Positions 52,052-60,418 of a DNA stretch of 60,743 nucleotides are shown piece after piece (position 1 is the first letter of the stretch; the number at the start of each line of letters is the position of its first letter). Position numbers and translations under genes: made by a program. The stretch covers positions 153,518 through 214,260 of the forward strand of contig NZ_LMUQ01000037.1 of assembly GCF_009765865.1 (NCBI RefSeq), read 5' to 3'. This stretch comes from Acidisoma sp. L85. GTDB taxonomy: Bacteria; Pseudomonadota; Alphaproteobacteria; Acetobacterales; Acetobacteraceae. The notes under the pieces are model-generated. The model saw nothing but the letters and a program-made list of their open reading frames with translations, had not been told where the DNA came from and searched no databases.

Positions 52052-53332
52052 ATGACCAGCATGCACGTCGAGGTTATCTGCACCGGGGACGAGGTTCTCA
52101 CCGGCAAGATCGTCAATACGAATTTCAGCTACATCACTCAGAAGCTTGAGGATTTTGGTCTTTCCGTGCGCTGGGAAACCACTGTCGGCGATGATCGCGA
52201 GGATCTGCTGGCGGCCTTCCGCCATGCCGCCGGCCGCGCGGACGCGGTGATCGTCAATGGCGGCCTCGGCCCTACGGTGGACGATCTGTCGCAGGAGGTC
52301 GCGGCAAAGGCGGCTGGTGTCGAGCTGGTGCTGAACGAGGCTTGGCTCGCCACTATGGAGGGCTTCTTCACCCGCCGCAGCCGGGTGATGCCACCCAATA
52401 ATCGCAAGCAGGCGATGTTGCCGGCCACCGCCGAGGTCCTGGACAACCCGATCGGCACCGCCTGCGGCTTCGCGCTGGATATCGGCAAGGCGCGCTTCTT
52501 CTTCACGCCCGGCGTGCCTCGGGAGCTGCGCCGCATGGTCGAGGAGCAGATCGTTCCGCGCTTACTGACGCGCGGCGGTTCGCCGACGGCGATCCATCTG
52601 AAGCGATTCCACTCCTATGGTCTGGGCGAATCCCACGTCGACGCGCTGCTGGCCGGGCTGGAGAGCCTCGTGCCCGACGGGAGCTTGAAGCTTGGGTTTC
52701 GGGCGCATTATCCGCAGTTGGAGACCAAGCTGACGGTGCGCGGCGCGGACCGCGCGGAGATCGACCGCAAGTTGGCGCCGGTGCAGGCGGAGGTCCGCAA
52801 GCGGCTGGGCAATTTCATCCTGGGCGAGGATGACCAGACGCTGGAAGGCGTGGTGCTGGCGGAGCTATCCGGCCGGGGCAGTTCGTTGGCGGTGGTGGAG
52901 ACCTTTACCGGCGGCGGCATCGCCGCCCGCATTGCGCCGCTGCCCGGGGCGGAGGCGGTGTTTCGCCGTGGGGTGATCGCGCGTGATTTGGGCGAGATCG
53001 CCGGGGCGGTCGGATTGGCGAGTGGGTCGCTGTCGGGGGCGCTCACTGTGGCGATGGCGGAGGCTGTCGCACGCGCGGTGCGGTCGCAATCCAGGGCGAC
53101 GCATGCGCTGGCGGTGCTGATCGACCTCGACACGGATCCGGACCAGACGGATTTGGGCGGCACGATCTGCCTGGCGATCGCCGATGGCGAGGGGGTGGTG
53201 TCCCGCGAGTCCCGCATAGTGGGCGGCCGCGACTGGGTGCGGTTGGGTGCGGTGGAACTGGCGCTGGATTGCTTGCGGCGCCACCTGCAACACCTGCCGG
53301 TTACTGAGCGGACGGATTTCGAGAGGGTGTAG
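52052..53332 (+). CDS. cinA: CinA-family protein: MoCF domain plus degenerate PncC domain
   Basis: A 426-residue protein. The N-domain (about 4-175; VEVICTGDEVLTGKIVNTN, NGGLGPTVDDLS, FTPGVPRELRRM) resembles CinA ADP-ribose pyrophosphatase. A middle region (about 185-260) links to a PncC-type C-domain (from about 268). NMN amidohydrolases carry ESCTGG; here it is VVETFTGGGIAARIA, with Ser-Cys changed to Thr-Phe. Thus the first activity is likely and the NMN deamidase may be lost. Competing starts at 52052 and 52061 differ by three residues; both follow AGGA. The first paralogue of only the N-domain is at 3907. Confidence 0.88.
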   Translation: MTSMHVEVICTGDEVLTGKIVNTNFSYITQKLEDFGLSVRWETTVGDDREDLLAAFRHAAGRADAVIVNGGLGPTVDDLSQEVAAKAAGVELVLNEAWLATMEGFFTRRSRVMPPNNRKQAMLPATAEVLDNPIGTACGFALDIGKARFFFTPGVPRELRRMVEEQIVPRLLTRGGSPTAIHLKRFHSYGLGESHVDALLAGLESLVPDGSLKLGFRAHYPQLETKLTVRGADRAEIDRKLAPVQAEVRKRLGNFILGEDDQTLEGVVLAELSGRGSSLAVVETFTGGGIAARIAPLPGAEAVFRRGVIARDLGEIAGAVGLASGSLSGALTVAMAEAVARAVRSQSRATHALAVLIDLDTDPDQTDLGGTICLAIADGEGVVSRESRIVGGRDWVRLGAVELALDCLRRHLQHLPVTERTDFERV

Positions 53333-53562
53333 GGTTTTAATTGTTACTTTGCGGTGGTGCCTGAGGATAACACTTTGGTGTCGCCTGATTTGTGGTAAAA
53401 CACTTTCACTAGTCCTAGCCAGCGCTCTCCACCTCCTTGAGGTCGCGAATCTTATGAAAGCCGGCAACATCTCGCCGCCGGTCCACGTTCGATTCAGAGA
53501 ACCTCGACGCCGATGGGGTATCCGAGAGGCTTACTCGATCTCGACAGCCTCCGGATGCCGCC

Positions 53563-54236
53563 TCAGACGGGTCTCTTGAGCGCCGCGAGCAGTTCCTTCG
53601 CCATCGGGCCTGCGGAAGCGGGGTTCTGGCCGGTTATGAGTCGGCCGTCGACAACCACCTTCGGCATCCAATTTTCGGTTGAGGAGTACTCGGCGCCTTC
53701 CGCCCGAAGTGCATCCTCGAGTTCGAACGGGACGTCGTCGCGGGCATAGTCGTACTCTTCCTTCTTCGAAAATGCGGTGAGTTTCTTGCCACGCACGAAT
53801 GGCACTCCGTCGCCGAGATCCACTCCGAGTAGCGAGCAGGGACCATGACAGACGGCCGTCACGAACTTGCCCGTGCTCCAAGAACGAACGACGGCTTTCT
53901 GCACCTCCGCATTGCGCGCGAGGTCAACCATCGGTCCGAGACCACCGGGAATCAGAATGGCATCATAGTCCGCGGCATCGACCTCGGACAACTTGCGGCT
54001 CCGATTCAGCCTGCGGAACGCCTTGCTCTCGAAAAACGCCTTCTGAGCCTGATCCTTTTCGTCGTAAGCATCGTAGGGTGCCCATCCACCCGCGATGGAC
54101 GCGAACTCAACCGCGATACCCGCCGTGTCAAGCACCTCAAACGGGTGAGCGACCTCGGCAAAAAAAAACCAGTCTTGCGATTCTGCGGCCCGATGATGGC
54201 TGCGTTGGTGACAATAAACAGAACATGCTGGGTCAC
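53563..54236 (-). pseudogene. DJ-1/PfpI family glutamine-amidotransferase-like protein, frameshifted
   Basis: The C-terminal 190 residues (to 54135) contain LIPGGLGPMVDLARN and FVTAVCHGPCSLLGV with the nucleophilic Cys; it is a type I glutamine-amidotransferase-like domain resembling the catalase-peroxidase-independent Hsp31/YhbO group. The N-terminal 25 or so residues (QHVLFIVTNAAIIGPQNRKTG) are in another frame, from a GTG at 54234-54236 preceded by GAAGGGA. The shift falls in a run of nine A (54160-54168). One base inserted or two deleted there restores AEVAHPFEVLDTAG. Either a disrupted gene, a phase-variable run or a sequencing error. Confidence 0.75.
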
Positions 54237-54897
54237 GATATTGTCCCTTCTCTGGACGTCAAACGATAGCGGAAAAGGCTTGATACTGCCAGGGAGAATA
54301 GCAGCGTGCCAGAGAATTTCGCGGGACGGAAGGAGTGCCTCGAACGCAAGATCATTGGGTGTCGTTTTCACAGGCGGCACATTTTGCCAACGATGGTGGT
54401 TTGGCATTTTCTAATCCTAAGCAAAATCATCGGGTTCAAATCGCTGCGTGATGAAGTCCGTTAGAGTTGAAATATATGAATTTTCGCCTGCGGTGCGTAG
54501 CCAAGGACACACCGAAGCAGCAGTGTGCAGACGAGTCCAGAAACACCCACTACCTGGACTGCCATTCATGCTCAGTTTGTTGCTGGTTTCCGTCTTGTGC
54601 GTCAGATTAAGCCAACCTCTACAGGAGCCTTGAAACCTGCCCTGGCAATTTATTTGGAGGCTGGCGTCCGCGTGGAGAAAGAAGGCATCGTCCTGCACCC
54701 TCCCCCCAGCAGTGCCTAAGACCGAAGCCCCGCGGTCGAAAATCGCCTGACACTTAGCAGTTGGGACTCTACTGACGCCTTACCCGCCATAGAGAGACGC
54801 GGCACACATCCTGTTGTCCTGGCCCATCTATTTTGCCCAAGACCGACGCGGCCGAGCGGCATGAGTATGAGGCTACTAGAATGGCCTTCGTGTAATC
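54237..54897. other. No recognisable gene (degenerate DNA)
   Basis: 661 bases of lower-GC sequence between the DJ-1 gene and the mcrC remnant. Short open frames exist on both strands (for example 54417-54698 minus) but none has a credible ribosome site plus family pattern. Probably decayed inserted DNA. Confidence 0.5.
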
Positions 54898-55294
54898 GCG
54901 CAGGATGGCCGTCGGCCCTGCACCACGGTAGCTGACGGCGGCGATGGGCTATTCCAGACTCGCCCTGATCTACTGATCAAACGTGGCGAGAAGACGGTGT
55001 TGATCGCAGACAAAAAATGGAAAAAGCTTCTGCCAGGAAGCGCAGATCGGAAGCAAGGAGTCGCGCAGTCAGATATCTATCAATGATGGCCTATGGACAG
55101 TTGTACGGCTGCGATACGCTGCTGACCTACCGCACCATCCTGAGTTTTGCAACACGAATGAAGCGGCAGTGATGCACCGCATTACTAATACGGAGTCGCG
55201 ATTGGGTTGGACGACCGTGGATCTTGCCCAACACGATATCATGCCGATGGTGCTGCGCAAGTTGGTCGTCAACTATCTTATGATGAGGGCCTAG
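54898..55294 (+). pseudogene. McrC-type restriction component, 3' remnant with two frameshifts
   Basis: McrC partners McrB in McrBC, which cuts methylated DNA. Reading LFQTRPDLLIKRGEKTVLIADKKWKKL (motif with the nuclease Asp/Lys), QGVAQSDIYQ, then MMAYGQLYGCDTLL, then HHPEF gives the McrC C-terminal catalytic part. It needs two -1 corrections, near 55083 (TGA in frame) and near 55132. The last part runs to TAG at 55292-55294. No mcrB is present. This is a decayed remnant of a mobile defence locus. Confidence 0.65.
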
Positions 55295-55394
55295 ATGTTT
55301 GGTCCCAGGGTTTGGTGGTGCGGGTTTTATTTGGATTTTGATGGCTCTTTTTCCCATATTTGACAGAAGAATTCACCAGGGGGTGAGGTCGCGA

Positions 55395-55630
55395 AGCCGT
55401 CATTGGTGGGCTCGTAGAGGCAGTCGTCGAGGGGCAGCAATATACCGCCGGAAGACCAGGATGACTGCTTCATCCTCAAGCGAAAGCACTGTCAAGCCGG
55501 GTTCTTTGGGACCGGTTCGCCGGTCGGCGATAACGCTCGCCTCTTTTATTTGGCGACTGTCTCCGTGTTGATCCCGTAGCGCTTCGCCGGAGACCTCGGG
55601 CTGGTGCAGTTCGAGGTTCAACACGCCGCC
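55395..55630 (-). pseudogene. IS481-type transposase remnant
   Basis: On the minus strand: a helix-turn-helix-like AKRYGINTETVAK followed by a stop, then TGPKEPGLTVLSLEDEAVI and VFRRY with LPLDDCLYEPTN in a shifted frame. This order resembles the N-terminal half of IS481-type transposases (TGPKEPR...LS-EEEAIIVAFRRHTLLPLDDCL). Several stops and shifts show it is inactive; the catalytic core is missing. Confidence 0.55.
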
Positions 55631-55756
55631 CAGCAGACAGTCGAAGCCGCCGCTTGATCCTGTCCACCCCCTGGCGGCGCATTACAAATCGAGGAGTCCT
55701 TTCATCTTATTTCGACCCCAATATGGAATTCCTGACAGACATGAAGTTAGGCGTGC

Positions 55757-55783
55757 ACCCGGAGGGCGATAGCTTCTCCGGGT
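55757..55783 (+). terminator. Candidate intrinsic terminator
   Basis: ACCCGGAG (55757-55764) and CTCCGGGT (55776-55783) pair perfectly over 8 bases with an 11-base loop and are followed by CTTTTC. Weak T-run. It lies in the 418-base gap between the IS481 remnant and the fkbH-type gene, which otherwise shows only a short unsupported frame (55802-55999). Confidence 0.4.
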
Positions 55784-56048
55784 CTTTTCATCAACAGTGC
55801 TATGATATCTACACCCGCGCTTAAGGTCCGCGCTGTACTGCTTCCTTTTCGCACCCACGTGTCACGCCTCTTTGAGCCGGTCAGCCCTATATCCACTGTT
55901 CAGAAAATCGTGCAGCCGCACTGTTCAGATACCCATATGCCGCATATCGACATCGCCTATGAGAAAATTCCGTCAAAGTTTTTTAACGAGCATAACTAGA
56001 ATCCTTCGATTTAACGGCTTACACAACGCTTGAATCTAGAGGTGTGAA

Positions 56049-58940
56049 ATGTCGGAGCCTGTGCGCTTGGTGATCTGGGACCTGGACGAAACCTTTTGGA
56101 AAGGTACGTTAACGGAAGGCGGTCTTACTGAAGCGGAACATGCAGGCGACATCGTTATAAAGTTAGCACAGCGTGGGATTATGAGTTCAATCTGTTCCCG
56201 CAACGACTATGTTTCGGTGCAGGACTTGATGGAGCGTTGGGGAGTCTGGCGTTACTTTATCTTCCCGAGCATCGACTGGAGTTCAAAGGGTGCCCGCGTT
56301 GCCAGCATCATTGAAGCTGTTCAGCTTCGGCCGGAGACCGTTTTGTTCCTCGACGACAATCCAATGAACCTTCAGGAGGCGAAATATTTTACGCCGACTT
56401 TACAGGTGGCTGGACAGAACTTCGTGCAAGAGATGTTGGCGGACGTTCGCCTAAGAGGCAAAGATGATCAGGCGCTGACGCGGCTGGCAACTTACAAGCT
56501 CCTTGAAGAAAAACAACAGGCACAGATCAAGGCAGGGGGCGAGGTTTATGGCTTCTTGCGAGAAAGTGGAATAACGGTCGAAATCGTCTACGACATCGAA
56601 GCCAACATTGATCGCGCGGTGGAGTTAATAAACCGAACCAATCAGCTGAATTTCACTAAACATAGGCTGCCCGAGAACCCCGACCTTGCCAGAGCCACTC
56701 TGCGCGAACAACTCAGTTTGTTCAACGTTCAAGCAGGTCTGCTCCGTGTCCGCGACAATTTTGGCGACTATGGTCTTGTCGGGTTCTATGCCCAGCGCAA
56801 AGGCGCGGGTTACCATGATCTCCTGCACTACTGTTTCTCGTGTCGCACGCTCGGCATGTTTGCAGAGCTTTGGTTCTACCGCGAACTCGGTCGGCCAGCC
56901 GTGGCCATGACAGGCGAGGTGCTGACGGATCTACACGACGAACAAATCCCCGTTGACTGGATCAGTTATTACGCTGGTACGGAGCATCAGGGCCTGGTCA
57001 ATGCTCATTGGGATGATGTGCTTCTAATCGGTGGTTGCGACATACAAGCCTTATCACACTATTTGCAGCCACACGCGCGAACCTTGCACAGCCACTTCAT
57101 CAGCGTCCGACATGGAATGGAGATTCGCACCGATCATACTACGATGCTGGCCCGATCCGGCATCCCTCCGACGAAAGAGGAGTTGTACTTCCTTCGCCTC
57201 GCCGGATATCAGTACGGTGATTTCAATCTCCCGAACCTAACGGCAACGCCTGGCCTTGTCCTCCTGAGCCTCTGGGCGGATGCTTATTATCTGCTCTTCC
57301 AACATCGGCGGCTCGGCCATGTCGCGCCGTTCTCGCCTGCTGCTCTCGGGCATCATGATGTACTAGCCCTAGATGAAGGTAGCTTGTTGGCGCGGCAAGC
57401 CTCACCAGAAGCGATGTTGGTGTTCCACTATCTGAAGGCTAACGCAATCTGCATTGGGTTGATTGACGAGACAACCTTCAAGCGTAATCTTGAGCTCATT
57501 GTCTCTCGGTTTCAGGATTCGTCGTCTGTGGTCCTATTGCTACTTAGTGAACGAGCCTGCGAGACGATTCCTGGTCTGCTGGTGCGGCACAAGGTGTTCA
57601 ATCAATGGATGATAGAGGCAACACGGCTGCGGCCGAACATAACGACCGTCAGTATCGACCCGCACATTCATGATCGTGCCGAAATTACCGGTCCAACTCA
57701 TTTTCATCGCATCGTGTACCAGCGGCTTGCGAGCGCCATAATCAAAGAGTTTCCGGCAGCAAGCCTGTCTACTTCCAGTGTCATACAGCCGGTTAACACA
57801 CAGTCGTTGCCGGTAGAGGAAGAGGACATCGAAGCCACGCTGGCGATCGATCCAGCTGTGATCGAAATCTTCCGGCAGAGGGGAGCGGAAAGCGTTCCCT
57901 CTTGCTTTGAATTAGCCAACATTCTTCACTTACATGGGCATTTTGCGCAAGCTTCAGCCCTATACAAACGAGCCTATGATTTGCATCCCAAGGCGCCCGG
58001 AATCTATCCGCTCGCCCAATCTCTGCTTTACGCACGCCTGCTCTGCTTGATTAAAGACCGCCAGGCGCTAGAGGATAACGAGCTGGTTAGTCTGCGTATG
58101 CTCAATACGCAATTTTACAAGCTGGTCTGTGGCGCTCAACTGCTCATGAACGACGCAAATCCTCATAGTGCCATCGCTCTCATGGAGAATTGCTACGAGG
58201 AATTCCACACAGGCGAAGAGTCTGATTTGATCTACGTGGCAGGAATACTCAAGGTGTTCTCTGCGAGCCGCAGGCGGATAGAAAATTATCGACGCTCCGC
58301 GGGGGTGCAGAGCGATATCATTCCTCGTAATCTGTTCTTCTACTGGGATCAGGCACCTCCAGTAGAGATTCAGCAAAACTTCGAGTATCACTCAGCTCTA
58401 AACTACTTTAATATAAGAGTTTTCAACAAGGCAACGGCCGAGCACTGGCTGTATGAGACGTTTGGCTTTGAGGCTCGTGCTGTATTTCTGAACGCACGAC
58501 ATCCTGCGGAAGCGGCTGATATTCTCCGTGTACATGTCATTTATCAATACGGGGGCTACTGGCTCGACGCCGATATTCGTCTTCATTCTGTAGATAGATT
58601 TGAAAAATTCCTACCTAAGAACGTCGAGCATGTTTTCCTGCTGACGGCCGGCAACGTCGTGCATAACGACTTTTTTGGCGCGGTAAGAGGCTCAAAAATT
58701 CTCTCGGATTGTCTCCTATCTCTTTACCGAAACTGTTTCCTTCACCCGGGCCTTTACATTCCGTTCAAGACCGGCCCAGGAATCTTTGCCCGCGCGCTTA
58801 ATCGTGCTTACTATAACGCCTTCACTGGCGCAGGTTTAGTGCCGTCAGCCATGGTTCTTGACCAAGAGAATTTCGATTACGTGATCGAAGAATTCCCCGT
58901 TACTTATAAATCTGGTGCTGGAACGTGGCACAATGTTTAG
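56049..58940 (+). CDS. FkbH-type HAD-IIIC phosphatase - SGNH-like - TPR - GT32 glycosyltransferase fusion
   Basis: A 963-residue multidomain protein. Residues 1-150 are a HAD-IIIC phosphatase with VIWDLDETFWKGTL (Asp11/Asp13), SICSRND, WSSKGARV and LFLDDNP, all intact. Residues about 165-320 are the FkbH acyltransferase-like half (RVRDNFGDYGLVGF, CRTLGMFAELWFYREL). Residues about 325-590 (DDVLLIGGCDIQALSHYL) are an SGNH-like region. About 610-740 is TPR-like (ILHLHGHFAQASALYKRAYDLHP). About 765-963 is a GT32-type glycosyltransferase with QYGGYWLDADIRLHS (DxD). FkbH enzymes form glyceryl-ACP from 1,3-bisphosphoglycerate; here no ACP gene is near. AGAGG precedes the ATG. GC is visibly lower than elsewhere. 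Confidence 0.88.
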   Translation: MSEPVRLVIWDLDETFWKGTLTEGGLTEAEHAGDIVIKLAQRGIMSSICSRNDYVSVQDLMERWGVWRYFIFPSIDWSSKGARVASIIEAVQLRPETVLFLDDNPMNLQEAKYFTPTLQVAGQNFVQEMLADVRLRGKDDQALTRLATYKLLEEKQQAQIKAGGEVYGFLRESGITVEIVYDIEANIDRAVELINRTNQLNFTKHRLPENPDLARATLREQLSLFNVQAGLLRVRDNFGDYGLVGFYAQRKGAGYHDLLHYCFSCRTLGMFAELWFYRELGRPAVAMTGEVLTDLHDEQIPVDWISYYAGTEHQGLVNAHWDDVLLIGGCDIQALSHYLQPHARTLHSHFISVRHGMEIRTDHTTMLARSGIPPTKEELYFLRLAGYQYGDFNLPNLTATPGLVLLSLWADAYYLLFQHRRLGHVAPFSPAALGHHDVLALDEGSLLARQASPEAMLVFHYLKANAICIGLIDETTFKRNLELIVSRFQDSSSVVLLLLSERACETIPGLLVRHKVFNQWMIEATRLRPNITTVSIDPHIHDRAEITGPTHFHRIVYQRLASAIIKEFPAASLSTSSVIQPVNTQSLPVEEEDIEATLAIDPAVIEIFRQRGAESVPSCFELANILHLHGHFAQASALYKRAYDLHPKAPGIYPLAQSLLYARLLCLIKDRQALEDNELVSLRMLNTQFYKLVCGAQLLMNDANPHSAIALMENCYEEFHTGEESDLIYVAGILKVFSASRRRIENYRRSAGVQSDIIPRNLFFYWDQAPPVEIQQNFEYHSALNYFNIRVFNKATAEHWLYETFGFEARAVFLNARHPAEAADILRVHVIYQYGGYWLDADIRLHSVDRFEKFLPKNVEHVFLLTAGNVVHNDFFGAVRGSKILSDCLLSLYRNCFLHPGLYIPFKTGPGIFARALNRAYYNAFTGAGLVPSAMVLDQENFDYVIEEFPVTYKSGAGTWHNV

Positions 58941-58944
58941 GACT

Positions 58945-59219
58945 GGTTCGCAGCCCAATACTCGGCGAATCGCTGATTGGCGCAGCGGTTCGGTAGGAAT
59001 GGAGTTGTCGGACGGGGCCGTGGCGCTTAGCTTCGAAGATTGGGAGCGGCTGTCCCAGGTGCCATCCTTTGGCCGTCTCCTGGGGGAATCGCCCTTCGAG
59101 GCGGGCGACTTACCAGCACGCCACGATGGGCTTCGGGAGACTGAGTTCTGGGCGGTGTACCTGGTCGATACGAATGTCCTCACAACTGGTGCACGACGAA
59201 AGTCGTCGTTGTGCCTGAC
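58945..59219 (+). pseudogene. Toxin-antitoxin remnant: antitoxin tail fused to VapC start, cut by IS5
   Basis: One open frame runs VALSFEDWERLSQVPSFGRLL...LRETEF, a Phd-type antitoxin C-terminus, then WAVYLVDTNVLTTGARRKS, the start of a PIN-domain VapC toxin (first catalytic Asp in VDTNV). In intact operons a stop separates these; here TGG at 59149-59151 replaces it (a one-base change from TGA or TAG). The toxin stops at the IS5 left end at 59224. The right side of the IS has no VapC continuation. Confidence 0.6.
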
Positions 59220-59223
59220 CTAG

Positions 59224-60418
59224 GGAATCTCTGAACAAGTCTTCCTCGACACGGTTACGGACCGATCTGTAGGAGTGTAGCTGCAGCGGCGGAGTTGAGT
59301 GAGATGCGGCAACTGACCCTGGCGAGCGCAAGCTTCGACAAGCATAGCAAGCAAACCCGCCGGGCAAAGTTCTTGGCCGAAATGGACCAGGTGGTGCCAT
59401 GGCGTGAACTCTGCGCCCTGGTCGCGCCGTTCTACCCCAAGGCCGGCAACGGCCGCCCACCGATAGGACTGGAGCGCATGCTTCGGCTGCACTTCCTCCA
59501 ACATTGGTACAACCTATCGGATCCTGCGGCGGAGGAAGCGGTTTATGACTCCCTCTCCCTGCGGCGCTTTGTCGGCATCGACCTCGGTCGCGAGCCGGTG
59601 CCCGACGAAACCACCATCCTGAACTTCCGGCATCTGCTCGAGCGGCACAATCTGGGCAAGCCCCTATTCGAGCGCGTGAACGAGCACCTTGCCTCGCGCG
59701 GACTGAAGGTGGCGGGCGGCACCATCGTCGATGCCACCATCATCGCTGCGCCGAGCTCGACCAAGAATGCGACCAAGGCGCGCGACCCGGAGATGCATCA
59801 GACCCGCAAGGGCCAGCAATGGTATTTCGGGATGAAGCTGCATATCGGTGTGGACAGCAAGACCAAGCTGATCCACGCGATGACCACGACGGCGGCGAAC
59901 GTGCATGACGCCAAGGTCGTGGGCGAGTTGCTGCACGGCAAAGAGACCCGGGTGTATGGCGACCAAGCCTATCGGGGCCAGACAGCGTTGGTCCGCGAGC
60001 ACGCGCCGAATGCCAAAGACTTTACCAACCAACGTTATCGCTACCGTGGCTCGGTCGATGAGGTGGAGCGTGGCAAGAACCGCACAAAATCAGGAGTTCG
60101 CGCCAAGGTCGAACATCCTATTGGGGTGATCAAGCGGGTGTTCGGCTTTGCCAAGGTTCGGTATCGCGGATTGGCAAAGAACACGCAGCGTCTGTGGCTT
60201 ACCTGCGGTCTCGCTAATCTGTTCATTGTCCGTCATCGGCTGCTGCGCACCTGACAGGAGTACTATGTCCGGTGCGCGTCAGTTCAGCCTCAAATGGCAA
60301 AATCCTGCCGCCAGAGTCCCCCTTCGCGAAATAGTTTTTGCCGATGCGAGTCCACAAACGCCTGGCGAACACCATCACCGCTCAGCCTCGCCCGAGAATG
60401 GGCTTATTCAGGACGTCC
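59224..60418 (+). mobile_element. IS5-family insertion sequence, 1195 bp
   Basis: The ends are GGAATCTCTGAACAAG (59224-59239) and, reversed, GGACGTCCTGAATAAG (60403-60418), matching over 11 of 16 bases, with the GAA(C/T)AAG core of E. coli IS5. The length of 1195 is the IS5 length. The target flanks are CTAG (59220-59223) and CTAA (60419-60422): both fit CTAR, but are not identical. One transposase gene fills it. Confidence 0.85.
59304..60254 (+). CDS. IS5 family transposase
   Basis: A 316-residue DDE transposase. An N-terminal helical DNA-binding part (GNGRPPIGLERMLRLHFLQHWY) is followed by the catalytic domain: VDATIIAAP (Asp), VYGDQAYRG (Asp), and VRAKVEHPIGVIKRVFG (Glu with the YREK-like Arg/Lys). 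All look intact, so the element may be active. The ATG at 59304 follows GGAG; the TTG at 59295 is an alternative. Confidence 0.93.
   Translation: MRQLTLASASFDKHSKQTRRAKFLAEMDQVVPWRELCALVAPFYPKAGNGRPPIGLERMLRLHFLQHWYNLSDPAAEEAVYDSLSLRRFVGIDLGREPVPDETTILNFRHLLERHNLGKPLFERVNEHLASRGLKVAGGTIVDATIIAAPSSTKNATKARDPEMHQTRKGQQWYFGMKLHIGVDSKTKLIHAMTTTAANVHDAKVVGELLHGKETRVYGDQAYRGQTALVREHAPNAKDFTNQRYRYRGSVDEVERGKNRTKSGVRAKVEHPIGVIKRVFGFAKVRYRGLAKNTQRLWLTCGLANLFIVRHRLLRT

Noticed and set aside
54417-54698. 93-codon minus-strand frame
   Set aside because: No start signal and no coherent pattern; considered decayed DNA.
55802-55999. 65-codon open frame before the FkbH-type gene
   Set aside because: No ribosome site, no recognisable domain; likely chance in low-GC remnant DNA.
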